The notes below the pieces were generated by a model. The model did not search any database. It was not told the origin of the DNA and saw only the letters and a program-made list of their open reading frames with translations. Shown here one piece after another: positions 23,871 to 37,573 of a stretch of 64,000 bases of DNA. Made by a program: the position numbers and the translations under genes. How positions within the stretch are numbered: the first letter of the stretch is position 1; the number at the start of each line of letters is the position of its first letter. The stretch spans positions 558,001 through 622,000 of the forward strand of contig JAHGAU010000025.1 in the NCBI GenBank assembly GCA_019925105.1. The letters are read 5' to 3'. The stretch comes from Niebla homalea. Its lineage: Eukaryota > Ascomycota > Lecanoromycetes > Lecanorales > Ramalinaceae.

Positions 23871-25734
23871 TATACTACGGATCTAGCTAAGTTAATTCCG
23901 GCGTTCCTTAATACTCGGCCATTTAACCTTCGTTAAGAATAAAAACCAGTGTCCACCCAGCCTTTACTTACGTTTTAAGGGTTAAGAGTATCTGCGGCCG
24001 TTTAAAGAATAAGAATTTATTTATACGTTTTTTTTAAGAAAACCTATAATATTACGATTAAATCTACTTAAGGATTATTTTTAAACCTATTACTTTTCCG
24101 TTATTTTACGGGTTTATTTAATATTAAAAATTTTAAAATTCCGATTATATTATTAAATATCCTTATTAATATATATATTATTATTATTTTATTTATATAA
24201 TTCTATTGACCGATATAGTATCGTTTTTTATACCGCTCCGGTATTTATAGTCCCTTTAGCCCCTTATTAAGTACAGTTTATCCGCCGTTACTTTTTGCCC
24301 CCGGGTTAGTGGTGAGGTTTCTTAATTAAGTTTTTAACCACTTTATTTATTTCTTTAATTAAGTTAAATTATAATAATAAGCCCGTAATTATTATGAATC
24401 TGGCGGCCGTCCTAATACTTTTTTTATTAATAAGTATTTAACGATAATCGTTAATCCTTATTTTTTTAATTAATTTTAATTTATACTCCTTAAATAATAA
24501 ATAAAAAATTAATATATATATAATATCCTGCTTTTATTATTTATATTTATAGTTAACGTTAATCTGGTTACCGGCGTATATAATAAAAAGGAAATAAATT
24601 AAGCCGTTTTTATCCGTTTAAAGTTAAATTATTAACGTATTATTATTTTTCCTTAGAATCTTATAACGTTAAAAATACTTATTAATGATTTCATCGCTAT
24701 TTAACGTTAAATATTATTACCCTTAAGGGATTGATTCTTTATATTTACGTTAACATTTTATCTACCTTTTTATGGTTTATAAAATAATTACCGTTAACTT
24801 CACTTTTACGGCCTTTTTCTTTTCCGCCGTTTTTACTTTAAGTAAAAGTTTATATATTCTTACGTCAGCTTTTTAAACGTAAGTTAAATTAATTTCTTTT
24901 TTAGCTTATTTTAATTTGATTTCCGTAAAAAAGGTAAATACCGTTTTTCTACGCTTTTTTATTTAAGGCCTTTTATAATTCTAGTAAATATATTTGTTTT
25001 CTGCTAGCGTAATTAAATTTATATTTTTTTAAATTTTACTTAAGTAACTATTTAATTTAAGGTTAACTTTATTAATAATATAAAAACCTCGGATTTTAAT
25101 ACCGGGACGGAAGTCGCTTTATATACTTTATTTATTATTCTTAAATATCGGGTTTAGACTTTTTATAATTACCGGACGGGCTCTTTCTTATATTTAAGCG
25201 TACCCTTAAGTATATATTAAATAATTACCGTATACGTTATCGTAGGCTTTATAACCGCTTAATAAACGGTTTTAGCCTTTTATAAGGTAGTTCTTTATAT
25301 TAATGCCGTAAAATAAATAAGGCCTTTTTTTTTATGAAATTATCTTTTTTAAATTTTTCTTATATAATCTTTTTAATTTAGTTTTTTATTAACCTATAGG
25401 TTAAATACCTTAATATTAATTTCCGGTTTTACCGTGATATTACTTAAGTCTATTATAGTTATTATATTATATAACTTCGGACTCCTTATTATATAAATAA
25501 GCTTATATTTATACGGGGCGAATTAAGCCTTATATATCTTTATTTATTATAAATAGATTTTATAGGTTTATTTTAACTTTAAATAGTTCGTATAAATAGA
25601 CATATTATAGGTTAAAAGGTAAATATCGTTAATAAAGCCTTTTATTTAAACTTTTTATTTTAATTTTACCAAGTTTTTAATAAACGGGCCGTTAAAGAAT
25701 AAGAATAAGATTAAGGAAATAAATAACCTTTAAG
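23871..25734 (-). pseudogene. LINE-B ORF2, C-terminal part, degraded
   Basis: Second half of LINE-B ORF2, from the middle of the RT to the 3' tail. On the minus strand near 25640-25400 the RT fingerprint is clear: FINDIYLLTYN (FVDD region), then FAPYKYKLI, RSPKLYN, LSNITVKPEINIKV and VNKKLN. These are the blocks between the catalytic FVDD and the thumb in Tad1-clade LINEs. The remaining 1.5 kb corresponds to the region that often holds RNase H. The reading frame was contiguous with 31818-35670 before Copia-1 inner entered. Confidence 0.75.
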
Positions 25735-25896
25735 TGTTGAATGTGCAGGATCGCCACTTGGGAGATCACGCGACGCGGATCAGATTAAATAAGGCGGACG
25801 TGCTAAACCCAAGTGGGATAGCGGTATATAGCCTTATATATAGTCTTACTTTATATATAGTAATAATTAAGTAACTCATACTTCTTAATTTTAACA
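25735..25896 (+). repeat. Copia-1 inner, 5' LTR
   Basis: 162-bp LTR starting TGTTGAATGTGCAGGATCG and ending TTTTAACA. The first 80 bp, on the outer side, are almost free of RIP. The rest is strongly mutated. A primer site GGTTATAAGCCCGG follows at 25897. Confidence 0.93.
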
Positions 25897-28800
25897 GGTT
25901 ATAAGCCCGGACTGCGCGTCCAGGTGCTTAAATAACGTTTTCTCAGTATTTAAATTGGCCTATAAACGGTGGTAAACTTATAGTACAAAATGCACCCGTA
26001 AACGACACTTATACACAAACTGTATTACCAAAAAATCGACCTAGTTAGGCGTATAATACCACGGCTATAAACAGAAAAGCCTATTTAATTACCTATATTC
26101 CTAAATTAAAAAAGGAGGACGTTTTATTAACGAGAATATATAGACCGTTATTTCCTAGCCCTATTAAGGGCCGTAAACGTTTATACGCCGGAGAAATTAA
26201 GCCGGCGCCGAATTAACGGAGCCGAAACGTAGGGCCCTTAAGGTTAATATATATATATAGAGCCTTAACCGGGGTTTAAATAAGAAATTTAAGACGTTAA
26301 ATAAACATTAAATATATTATAGAATTTTACCGAGTTTAAAGCCTTAAAAACCGTATTAAAATTAAGTTTTTTTAAGATTAATTAAAGATAGATTATTCGG
26401 ATTTAAGTATATTATAGCTTAAAATTACTTACTTTAATTTAATTTTAAAGAATAAATACGGGACGGAATAAGTGGTTAATAATTAGACTTCTTAAAGTAA
26501 AGATTAATCTTTAAGAAAAGGGGGCTAAAAACCAGTTATAGAATTCTTTAATAAATAATTAAACTTAGGATAAGCCTACTTATTACGGATCGTAAAAATT
26601 AAAACCCTTAAATTAAAGTAAAATAATTAAAACGAGCTTAAACGCTTCGGTTATAGAGATTAAAGGCCTTTAAGTAAAAAAGAATAATAATCTTAAGGGT
26701 ATATATATAGTACTATAGTACGTTATAAAGTTTCATTTTAAACTTAACCGGAATAAAGAATACTTTAATTAATAAAACCTTATATTATTTATTACTTTAA
26801 ATTATATAATAGTCCCGTATAAAGTATAATACTTAAACCTTATTATTCGGTGGTATTATCGTATATAAAGCACCCTTTTTCCCTTTATACTTAAAAACTT
26901 AAGGAAGGAAAACCGTCTTAATCCAATTAATAAAAATTAAGTCGAAGATAGGGATTATTTATTACCGTAAACGCTGAAATTATATAATAACTTTAACTTA
27001 AAAGCGTCTAAGGAATCCTTAAATAACCTATTAAATATTATTATTTTCAGGCTAAATATAAATATTAAGAATTAAATACCATTATTTAACGTAAGCCACT
27101 TATTACCTTTAAATAATAAGTCTTTAACGTATTAAACGTCGTTAGATTTAGATTTAAATATTATTAATAATTATAATATAATTAATATTTTATTAATATT
27201 ATTTTCTATATACTTTATTAACGATAACGATTAAAAAAAACTCCATTATAAAGGGTTTTCTTTTAAGCTTAATCCCTTTATTAATAAATTAACGGTAATA
27301 AATATCGTAAAGTCAGCAAATAAAGGATTGGATAACGATTAATAATCTTTAAAAACCAAAAAAAAGAAATACCTTTAAGGTATATATAACCTTAAAGAAC
27401 TATTATAGTATTAATATTAAGTATTTAATCGATACTATAAAAAGCCCGGATATAATTTAAGAACGACTTAAGGATTAATATAAGTTATAAAAGTCCGGGC
27501 TATATACGGAGCTTATATAGGAGCTTATAAATTTATAAAAAACCCCGGATATAATAATTAATAAGTATAATAGCCGCCATTAAAAAGTCTATACTGAAAT
27601 TAAAGTAATTAATAGCTCTTTAATTATCCCGGATTATTTCATTATTTAAATATTCTTAAATAAATTAAAAAAGTTATAATAGACATAATACTTAATACTT
27701 ACTTAAACGGCGGTATAATAAGGCCCGGGTACCCTTAAATTTTACGATATTATATAAAAAGCCCGTAATAAGGAAGCTCGGGCGGTTATTTAATAATTAA
27801 ACGTCTCGATATAAGCCTATAAGGATACATTAAAGGGTTATAATAAAAAAACCTTTAATAAAACCCGGGAAAAACTTATTTATTAATATTATATTTAAAA
27901 AAGGTATAATAATAAATATATTAAAAATAAATATTAAGACTTTTACCTTAAAAAAAGCTTATAGAGTTCTATATTAAAAAGTTTAAAACAATTAAAGAGA
28001 TTCTTATATTTATAACCCTTTTAATAATAAATTCTTACTTATTAACGTATATATAATAATTAACGATAATAATATTGGTTACTTTAATAAAGCTATAAAA
28101 GTTAATAATCCTTAATAATAATTATAATTAATATATTTTTTATAAAAAAAGATTCTTTTAAGGGGAATTAAGACCTTATTAATCCTTATCTTTAAAGCCT
28201 AGGTTAATAAAAACGAATTATATAAAAGATATAAATACTACTTATATAATATATAAAGTAGATAATAAGCCCGTTAAGGTAAAATTTACGGATATAATAT
28301 ACTCCCCGGTGAATTTAATTAATTTTATATTTAAGATATAACTTCTAAATTATAAGGCTTAACTTAATATAATACAAACGGTCCGGACGGTAATATATAG
28401 TTAAAAAAAGCTAATTTATAATAAATAAAACGGTTTATTTATATTTAACCTATAAGAATTTACCCTTATTATAATAACGTTTAACGTATTTTCAGCTATA
28501 TTTACTTAATATATACGTATAAGTTACCTCGGAACTTAAAAATTATTTTAATTAATAAATATATTAATTAAAATAAATCTTAAACGTAAACGCCGTAATA
28601 ATAATAAAACCAAAGATACTTATTATACGTATTATATTATCAGACGGTTATATTCTTAATTATATAAAGGATACCTTAAACCTATAGAAAATTTATTAAA
28701 GCTTATTTATATAAACCTTTTAAAGATAATTAATCCCTAAAAGTATAACGGAATAATATATTATATAACCTTCCGGGATAATAAGACTATAATATTAAAG

Positions 28801-31650
28801 ATCTACCCGTTAATATATAAATCGGACGTAATTTAACGGTTTAAAGAGTTTAAAGCCAGGTATAAACGACCCTTAAATTAAAAAATTAAACGTTTTCAGG
28901 CCGACAGCGGGGATAAATATACGTTTAAAGCCTTCTTAAATTACTTAAAATAATATAAAATTATCTTTAAAATAATAATACGTAAAAGTCCTAAATAAAA
29001 TCTAATTAATAAAAAAATTAATTAAGAAATTAATAAGAAAACCAGGGTTATATAAGTAACGGGGAATATATTTAAAAGCTTTTAACCGGAATTGATCCAA
29101 ATAATAAACTATATAATTATACGGATATTATATATATAGTTTAAAGGGATAATATTATATTAAACTTAATATAATAAAAAACCGGATATATCCTATATAT
29201 AAACTTTAAGGTCAATCGTATACGTAAAAACTATAAATTATTAAATTAAGTTCAATAACAGGTTAAAACCGTATATCTTAATAGGTTTTAATAAAAAGAT
29301 TAATAAATACTTTAAGGTGATTAATTTACGGGTAAAACGGTTTAACCTTATAATAAAGAACGTATACAATATATATATCGAAAAAAGACGGGTAATATTA
29401 TTGGATAACTCGGATCGTAAAAAGCTTATTAATTGAATCCAGGAGCTTAAGAAGGTAAAAAGGCCTTAATAAAACCTTAATTTAAGGGAGAAGTTCGGGA
29501 ATTACGGTTTAATTAAGACGGATATTATTAATATAGGCTTTATTTTTACCGAGCGACCTATATATCCGGTTATAATCTTTATTTAATAAATAACTTTACC
29601 GGATCCTTTAAACTTAATAATTAAAAACCTAGAGATTAATTATAATTAAGGGTAAAGGTAATAAATTGAAAACTTAATTAAAAATAACCCCGGCCTTATA
29701 TTTCCGGATAAACCGTATAATATATTATTAGATTTACTCTTTTTCTCGGCTTTATTAACCCGTGGTAAAAATAAACCATTATGCCTTTTAACCTTAATAT
29801 CCCTTAAAACAACCCCGAAACTTATTAAGTTTAAAACCTATAAAGAAGCTATAATAAATAAGTATACCCAGATAAATTAAAAACTAACGGAAGGTAATAA
29901 ATACGGTTCTTTTAAAGAAAATAATACTTAAGTTTTAATTACGTAAAATTAGATCCCCGCCGGCGTAACGATACTATAAGGACGGTGGGTTTATACCCTT
30001 AAATATAGAATTAATAGCAATATAATTCGCTATAAAACCCGGTGGATAATACGTGGTTTTAAATAACGTAAAAGCATCGACTATAATAAGACGTTTACCT
30101 TGGTAATAAAACCTATAAGTTATAAAATTCTCTTTATTTTTATAACGGTTAATAATTAAGATTTAAAGCAGATAAACGTTAAAATAACGTTCTTTTACGG
30201 TCTTATTAAAGAAGAAATATACATAAAATAATTAAAAGGATAAGAAAAGACCGGTAAGGATAATAAAAAGCTTTATTATAAGCTTAAAAAGAACCTATAT
30301 AAATTAAAATAATTATTTTAATTATAATATAATTATTTCTAAGAGTTTATAATTATATAAAGTTTCAAATTTATCCATACGGATTACTACGTATTTTTTT
30401 ACCCTAAAACCGGTACGATTATAACCGTATATATGGATAACGTCTTAATAATTAATCCGTTTAAATAAAGGATTTAGGACTTAAAAGTTATATTTAATTA
30501 GGAATTCCGTATATTTAACCTGGGTTTAATAAGTTATTACCTAAGTATTACTATTACGCGGGATTAATAAAATTAAATGATCCGTTTTAATTAAAAAGCT
30601 TATATTAAGAAAATAATATAAGATTACGGTTAATAAGAAACCTACCTAACATATATACTTATATAAGTCGATTTTAAACCGGAACCGTTACTTAAGGGTT
30701 ATTAAGTAAAGCCGGAGTTCAGATAGTAATATTAATCGGCTATAAATTTATTAATATATATTATACTTAATATACGACCGGATATAGCTTATACGGTGGC
30801 AGTTATTAACCGGTATTCCGTAAATCCGTTTTATTAATACTAGCTATATATAAAATAAATTATACGCTATTTACGGACTACTATATACTTTTAGTTAATA
30901 TATAAGGGTAAGCTTAAAGCTCTTAATAAGTATATTAACTTTAATTTTACGGCTAATTTTACCCGTAGGTTAACTTTAAGCTACTTCTTTAACATAAAGA
31001 GTATACCGATTTATTAATCCTTAAAAAGGCAACCGATTATAGCGTTATTTACCTATAAAGCCGAATATACGGGATAAACATAGGTTATTAAGGAAGCTAT
31101 CTGGCTAAAGGACTTATTAAGGTAAATATAACCCGATAAATCTGGATATATACTTATTATTACGATTTATAATAATAATTAAGGGGCTATCGCACTAGCC
31201 AAAAACCCGGTATATTATATAAGGATAAAGCATATAAATATTTAATTATACTAACTACGGGAATAACTTAAGGCTGGTATTATTAATCTTGAGTATATTT
31301 ACATTACGGAGCAGGTAGTTAACGGGTTAATAAAGGCCCTATTTATTAAGATTTTTATGCAGTTTAAACGGGCGTTAAGCCTTAAGGAGCCACTATATTA
31401 ACAGTTTAAGGACCGTATACTTACTAACGGTAAACCTAATAATAAGCCGGGTGATAAATAATGGGTAGGTGGTAGTTATACAGGGGAGTTAGCCACTTAA
31501 TAATTAAGGGAGTTAGCCACTTAACAATTAGGGGAGCTACTTAATAAATACGGTAATTGGACTCTTATATAAAAGGATATAACGTTAAGGCTATAAAGGA
31601 GCTATTTAATAAGTGAGATTTACGGGCTATATACGAAGTTCAAAGGGGAG
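25897..31650 (+). pseudogene. Copia-1 inner gag-pol, degraded
   Basis: Complete-length Ty1/copia polyprotein remnant. Gag occupies roughly 26400-27900, including the KSYDSFGLKA-type block seen better preserved in the outer copy. Integrase is near 28700-29400, with a readable QADSGDKYTFKAF block (the D-x-G-x-E-Y region) at about 28890-28930. RT runs from about 29950 to 30760, with its catalytic box as YMDN at 30430-30441 (YVDD before RIP). RNase H is at about 31020-31340, including a KRQPIIALFTYKAEY-like block, KEAIWL, ALAKNPVYY and RIKHI. The domain order protease-integrase-RT-RNase H is diagnostic of Ty1/copia. TAA/TAG at Gln/Trp sites make it non-functional. Confidence 0.88.
31481..31650 (+). 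promoter_or_regulatory. Repeated GGGGAG polypurine-like tracts before Copia-1 3' LTR
   Basis: Three related units (CAGGGGAGTTAGCCACTTAA, AGGGAGTTAGCCACTTAA, GGGGAGCTACTTAA) lie at 31481-31550. The last tract, CAAAGGGGAG, abuts the 3' LTR at 31641-31650 and is the likely primer for plus-strand DNA synthesis. The upstream copies look like duplicates of it. Confidence 0.6.
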
Positions 31651-31812
31651 TATTAAATGTACAGGATCGCCACTTGGGAGATCACGTAACGCGGATCAGA
31701 TTAAATAAGGCGGACGTGCTAGACTTAAGTGGGATAGCGGCATATGGCCTTGCATATAGTCTCACTTTGTACATAGTAATAATCAAGCAACTTACACCTC
31801 TCAATTTCAACA
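31651..31812 (+). repeat. Copia-1 inner, 3' LTR
   Basis: 162-bp LTR. Here the pattern is reversed: the first bases are RIP-altered (TATTAAATG), and the outer right end is clean (CTCTCAATTTCAACA). A 64-codon open frame starting at 31674 is an artefact of this clean LTR. Confidence 0.93.
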
Positions 31813-31817
31813 TTAAG

Positions 31818-34800
31818 GAATCCTTATTATTACGGGCTTTATCGTATTTATCTTTTATCTTAAGCTGATTAATATTACTTAATTATTTAAGAAACTTTCT
31901 ATTTAATTTATAAGGAAAGATAAAACCTTTTTTTTCCGTAAATTATATAGTAACCTTTAATGGTTTATTTTATTAAACGCCCTTATAATATTTAAGGAAA
32001 AAAGATCTATAATATACTTTTTCTTATAACCTTATACCGTATATATGCTATCGATTAAGCCTTTAAAAGCCGTCTTTATTAACCGTTTTTTTTTTACTTT
32101 TATTTATTAATTAAGGAGTAACTTATATTCTTTTATATAATTATTTAAGATTTTTATAATTACCGTTTTTAAAGCCTTCCTTAATATATAGAGGAGTATT
32201 ATAGGTTTATATAATTTTACCTTTAAGTAATCTGATTTAACCGGCTTTTTAAGGATAATCGTTTTAGCCTCCTTAAATTTATAAGGGTAATATCTTATAT
32301 TAAGGTAAGCTTAAAATAAGTAAATAAAAACCTTTTTAAATGGTAACGTTATTATAGATAGGAACCTATTTAATATACCGTTAGGTCCGGGGGTTTTATC
32401 CTTCTTCGGTTTATTAATCGCTTTAATTATTATCTCTTAAATTATTACCTTATTTATTATTATTAATTTAGGATATACCGTGCCGTTAATATTTATTAAG
32501 TTAGCTTCCGGTAACGGGGGAAAGAACGCCCCTTTTAAAGCCTTAATTTTACCATTAAAGGTATTTATTATTATACCATCTGGTCTTTTTAAGGGTGAAA
32601 ATTTAAAAATAAATTTAAGTATTTTATTTTATTCTTTATTATATTTTATTAACTTTTAAATATTACGAAAAGAAACCGTTAAATTATATATTATAACCCG
32701 GAAGTATATTTACTTAACCTTCTGGATAATTCTTTTTTTTTCCTTTTAAGCTTTTTTTAGCCGCTAAAGCGTTTCCCGGTTTTTATATTTAATAATTTAC
32801 TTTATAACCGCTTTTATTTTTATAATCGTTTTTATATACTCTTTATTTTAATAAGTTTTAGCTTTTTAAGATGGCTTTATTATTAAGATTATGGCGTTAA
32901 TTATTTTATTTAAAGCCTTTATTATTTATTTTATAAAACGGTTAATTTATTCCTTATTATTAAGCCGGAGGAACTCCGTTAATTAAAATATTACCTTTAT
33001 TATCTTCGTAAATACCTTAGCTTCTTTAATTGTTTTTTACGTTCATCTAAACGGTGAAGGCGGAGTTACGTTAACGGATTAATTTAAGGTTATTTATATC
33101 GGGACGTAATCCGAATTATATTTTAGGTTTTTTTAAGGTTTATATATTATAATTAAGTTAATAATACCTTCCGAATTAAATATTAAGTTAATTATAATCT
33201 TAAGTTTACGGCTTTCTTATATAATAGTTTTTTTTAGCGTTAATAACGCGAAGTTAAATTATATAATAATTATTAATAGCTTTTTAAATTCGGTATAATT
33301 AATTATATAATTATCTTTATTTTATTAAACGTAATAAAGATTAAAGTCCTTTATTAAGAGGTATTTATTAAGTATAATTATAATATTTTTAAGCAATAAG
33401 ATCGTAAAAGGTCCCTTCCTATTATGTGGTAACGGATTATATATATTATAAATATTTAAATTACCTTTAATATCCCCTTTTTATATAATCCGGAATATAT
33501 ATAGGTTCCCTTTATAATAAGTAACGTTTTAACTATTTATATTTAACTTCTTATTAATAAAGAAATACGTTTACGTTATTTTATTACCCTTAAAAGTTAA
33601 ATGGAAATTATTTCTTAAATTAATTAAAAAATAAATATACGGATTATATAACGGCTTTTATATCGTTATAATATCGATATCCTTTATTTCCTTAAATTTA
33701 AATATTAATATTACGGCTTTAATTACTTCCTTATATACGTTATATTATATTACCTTTAAAAGCGTAAATATATTAAATATTAACGTTTATCGGGCTCTTT
33801 TTATTGATTTTTATTTATATAAATAATTTCTTTTTAAGGTTAAGTATTATCTATTTTTATTTTTTTATTATAATAATAATCCCGGTCGGGCGGCCGGCCT
33901 TAAAGGTTAATATCGTTATAAGCTTCCTTTTTTTTATATTATCGGTTATTGCGTTTTATCTTTTTTATTTAATAGGTTTTATTTATATTTTAAGATTATC
34001 TTTAATTATTTTACCGGTTTAAATTTATATAAATTATAGCGTTAAATTTTAATTATTATCCTAATCTTTTTATATTAAGTTTTTTTCGCTTTTACCGTAT
34101 ACTATAAGTTTTACGCCGAGTAATTACTATTACCGTATATTGCGTATTTCGGCACGTTCTTTATTAAGCCCTTTATTATTAAGTTAATATATTTATATAT
34201 ATTATACCTTTTAATATATACCGTATACTTTATATTATTAAGGTACCTCGTAATAATATATCCGTATCCTTAATATTTAAAGTATTAATAAATATCCGTT
34301 ACTTAATCTTAAGGTTTTATTAATTTAAGGGACTTACCCTTTATTATTTTTTTATTAAGGATATCGTTATATATCCTTATTAACGTTATACTTAAGATAA
34401 CTATAAAATATCTTTTTATATAATTAAAAACGTTTAATCTTTTTACTATAAAGGGAAACTATAATTAACGATCTTTAACTTAAGGTGGAAAACCGTATTC
34501 TCCTTCTTTATCCGTTTTAAGGTAATTTCCCTTTCTTCCCCCGTAAATTTTATTAAGTATATCCCGTTTATTATAATAATAAAAAATTATTTTAATACCT
34601 TTACCGTTTTATACCCCTTTTTTCCGGCTTATCCCTTTAATTTCTTTAACCTTTTTTTCGTTTTTAATAAGGTTATATTAAAGAAGATATCCCCGTTTTA
34701 TAATTTATATACTATAATAATTTATTTTATTAATAACTTTCTTATAATTTTAAACGTTTTTATTAATTATAACGGGTTTATTTTTACCATTATATTCTTT

Positions 34801-35670
34801 TCTTTTTTACTTTATAATTATATAATTATTATTTTTGTTTTCTTTAACGTTACCGCTTTTTCTTCCGTTTTTATTTCCTTTACCGTTAATATTAACGCTG
34901 CCCTTATAACCTTTATTATTTAACTTATTCCCGCTCCCTTTTTTAAAGTTTCCTTTATTATTTTTTTACTTTATATATATCCTTTTTATCTTTTTTCGCT
35001 TCCGTCCGTTAATATTTTTATTATTGCCCCTTAAACCCCGTATAGCCTCTTTAATTCCCTTAAACTTTTCTTTATATTTATATAAAAGTCTTTTATTCTC
35101 CGTAGCTTAATTTATAGTATCGGCCAAATCTTTAACGTAATATCCTTTTATATAATTATAAAGAAACTTTTTAGCGCTTTTACTATTTCCTCCTTTTTTG
35201 CTTTTCCCCCGTATATTTAATAGTTATTTCTTTTTATAGTTTATTTTTATTTACCTAGTATCTCCCTGTTTTTATTTAGTTTTCTTCCAGTTTATATATA
35301 CTTAATAAGGCCTTTTATGTTTCCGCTTGCCTTTTATCCGTCCCCGCGTACCGTCTTCGTCCCTTCCGCTTTTTATTTATTATATTTTATAATAATACCT
35401 TTACGCGTTATATACGTTCTTTTATACGTATCTTATTAATTATAAACTCTTTATTTAATTTAAGGCTTTTTTATCTCGTATTTATTACGTTATTTATACG
35501 ACTTATTACCGTTCCTATTAACCTAAGCCGCTTACCCTTCCTCCCCCTTTATTTTTACCATTATTCCGCTTCCGCTTATCGTATTTAAGGTATTGTCCTT
35601 ATTATTACTTAAGCTATATACGCGTATATCGTTTCTGACCTCTGGGGTCCCGTTGTTCGTCGCTATTCAT
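31818..35670 (-). pseudogene. LINE-B ORF1 and N-terminal ORF2, degraded
   Basis: The 5' two thirds of LINE-B. The first ATG is at 35670-35668, five bases inside the insertion junction, and opens MNSDEQRDPRGQKRY (ORF1, gag-like) before RIP stops begin. ORF2 endonuclease follows from about 34000 downwards. RT starts near 32470 with AINKPKKDKTPGPNG at about 32380-32430, the invariant PGPDG region of LINE RT. The frame breaks at 31818 where Copia-1 inner is inserted and resumes at 25734. The very short leader means either 5' truncation near the start codon or an element without a long 5' UTR. Confidence 0.75.
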
Positions 35671-35688
35671 ATCCCATTTAAGAATATT

Positions 35689-37411
35689 TAAATAATAAAA
35701 TAGTCTAAGATAATTAAAGAACTATTAATCGCCTTAATCTTAATATAGACTTTTTAATAGCGGTTATTATATTTATTAATTATTATATTTAAGGTCTTTT
35801 AAAGGTTTATAAACTTTTAAATAAGCTCCGTATATAGCCCGGACCCTTAAGGCTTATATTAATCCTTAAGTCTTTTTTAGATTATATCCGGGTTTTTTAT
35901 AATATTAATTAAATACTTAATATTAATACCGTAATAATTTTTTAAGGCTATATATGCCTTAAAGGTATCTCTCTCCTTTAATTTTTAAAGGTTATTAATT
36001 ATTATTTAATCCTTTATTTATTAACTTTACGATATTTATTACCGTTAATTTATTAATAAAGGGATTAAGCTTAAAAGAAACCCTTTTATAATAGAGTTTT
36101 TCTTAGTCGTTATCCTTAATAAAGTATACGGAAGATAATATTGATGAAATATTAATTATATTATGATTACTAATAATTTCTAAGTTTAATGACGTTTAGT
36201 ATACTAAAGACTTACTATCTGAGGGTAAGGGGTAACTTGCGTTGAGCGTCTATACCTAGCCCGAAGATAACAGTATTTAATAGGTCGATTAGGGATTCCT
36301 TAGACGCTTTTAAGCCGAAGCTATCGTATGACTTCGGCGTTTACGGTAGTAAGTAATCCCTATTTTTAACTTAATCTTTATTAGTTAAATTACAATAATC
36401 TTCCTTCCTCAGGTTTTTAAGTATAAAGGGAAAAAGGATACTTCGTATACGACAATATTATTAAATAATAGGGTTTAAGTATTATATTTCGTACGGAACT
36501 ATTATATAATCTAAGGTAATAAATAATATAAAATTTTATTAATTAAAGTATTCTTTATTCCGGTTAAACTTAAAATAAAACTTTATAACGTATTATAGTA
36601 TTATATATATACCTTTAAGATTGCTACCCCTTTCCACTTAAAGGCCCTTAATCTTTATAATTGAAGTATCTAGGTTTATTTTAATTATTTTACTTTAACT
36701 TAAAGGCTTTAATCTCTATAATCCGTAATAAGTAAGCTTATCTTAAATCCAATTGTTTATTAAAGAATTCTATAGCTGGTTCTTAGCCCCCCTTTTTTAA
36801 GGATTAATCTTTATTTTAAAAAGTTTAAGCTTTAATTATTTATTCCGTCCCGTATTTACTTTTTAAAATTTAATTAAAGTAAATAATTTTAAGTTATAAT
36901 ATGCTTAAATCTGAGTAATCTGTTTTTAATTAATCTTGAAAAACTTAATTTTAATACGGTCTTTAAGGCTTTAAACTTAATAAAGTTTTATAGTATATTT
37001 AATATTTATTTAACGTTTTAAATTTCTTACTTAGATCCCGGTTAAAACTCTATATATATATACTAGCCTTAAAGGCTTTACGTTTCGGCTCCGTTGGCTC
37101 GGTACCGGCTTAACTCTCCGGCGTATAGGCGTTTACGGCCCTTAATAGGGTTAAGAAATAACGGTTTATATTTTCTCATTAATAAAATATCCTCTTTTTT
37201 TAATTCAGGAATATAAATAATTAAGTAGACTTCTCTATTTATAGCCGTAATATTATAAATATAATTAAGTTAATTTTTAATAATACAATTTACGTATAAG
37301 TATTATTTACGGGTATATCTTATATTATAAGTTCTTTACCGTTTATAAGCTAAATTGAACATTAAGAAGACGTTATTTAAGTACCTAGACGCATAGTCTA
37401 AGCTTATAACC
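35689..37411 (-). pseudogene. Copia-1 outer gag, 5' part, degraded
   Basis: Gag half of Copia-1 outer, between its 5' LTR and the LINE-B insertion. It matches 25912-27650 of Copia-1 inner. A clean patch at about 36180-36370 encodes, on the minus strand, PKSYDSFGLKASKESLIDLL and then FGLGIDAQRKLPLTL. Copia-2 copies carry a related PKSYDSYGLEAFKEPL block (about 39820), so the two families are related. The primer site lies at 37397-37411. Confidence 0.8.
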
Positions 37412-37573
37412 TATTAAAGTTAAAAGGTATAAGTTACTTAATTATTACTATATATAAAGTAAGACTATATATAAAACTATATACCGTTATCCTACTTAAG
37501 TCTAGCACGTCCGCCTTATCTAATCTGATCCGCGTCACGTAATCTCCCAAGTGGCGATCCTGCATATTCAACA
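37412..37573 (-). repeat. Copia-1 outer, 5' LTR
   Basis: 162-bp LTR, minus strand, TGTTGAATATGCAGGATCGC to CTTTAATA. The outer (right) half is clean. Flanked by TSD CGTTA at 37574-37578. Confidence 0.93.

Larger units (their letters stand above)
25735..31812 (+). mobile_element. Copia-1 inner: full-length Ty1/copia element
   Basis: 6,078-bp plus-strand element with 162-bp LTRs (25735-25896 and 31651-31812) and perfect TSD TTAAG at 25730-25734 and 31813-31817. It lies in LINE-B. The homologous unbroken sequence in LINE-A at about 3715-3730 confirms the insertion point and shows that a single TTAAG-like site was duplicated. Confidence 0.95.
23851..35675 (-). mobile_element. LINE-B: Tad1-like LINE, split by Copia-1 inner
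   Basis: Minus-strand LINE with its (AATC)n tail at 23851-23870 and its 5' end at 35675, interrupted at 25735-31812 by Copia-1 inner. The 13-bp target duplication ATTTAAGAATATT is at 35676-35688 on the right. On the left it is at 17589-17598 plus 23848-23850, split there by Copia-3a. Net length is about 5.74 kb. The insertion is in Copia-1 outer, and Copia-1 inner shows the uninterrupted target sequence. Long target duplications and a tail are the expected marks of target-primed reverse transcription. Confidence 0.9.
13424..37573 (-). mobile_element. Copia-1 outer: Ty1/copia element split by nested insertions
   Basis: A minus-strand Ty1/copia element with its 3' LTR at 13424-13585 and 5' LTR at 37412-37573 (162 bp each). 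Identical 5-bp target duplications CGTTA lie at 13419-13423 and 37574-37578. The body is interrupted at 17588/35689 by LINE-B with its own nested elements. Removing them joins two segments that match Copia-1 inner continuously (the TTTAATTTATTTAAGAATAT junction corresponds to inner copy positions around 27650-27670 in reverse). Net length is about 6.05 kb, against 6,078 bp for the inner copy. It lies inside the gag-protease gene and is therefore younger than that gene. Confidence 0.9.

Noticed and set aside
31674..31868. 64-codon open frame
   Set aside because: It lies in the Copia-1 3' LTR and runs into LINE-B; the same LTR sequence gives similar frames in other copies.
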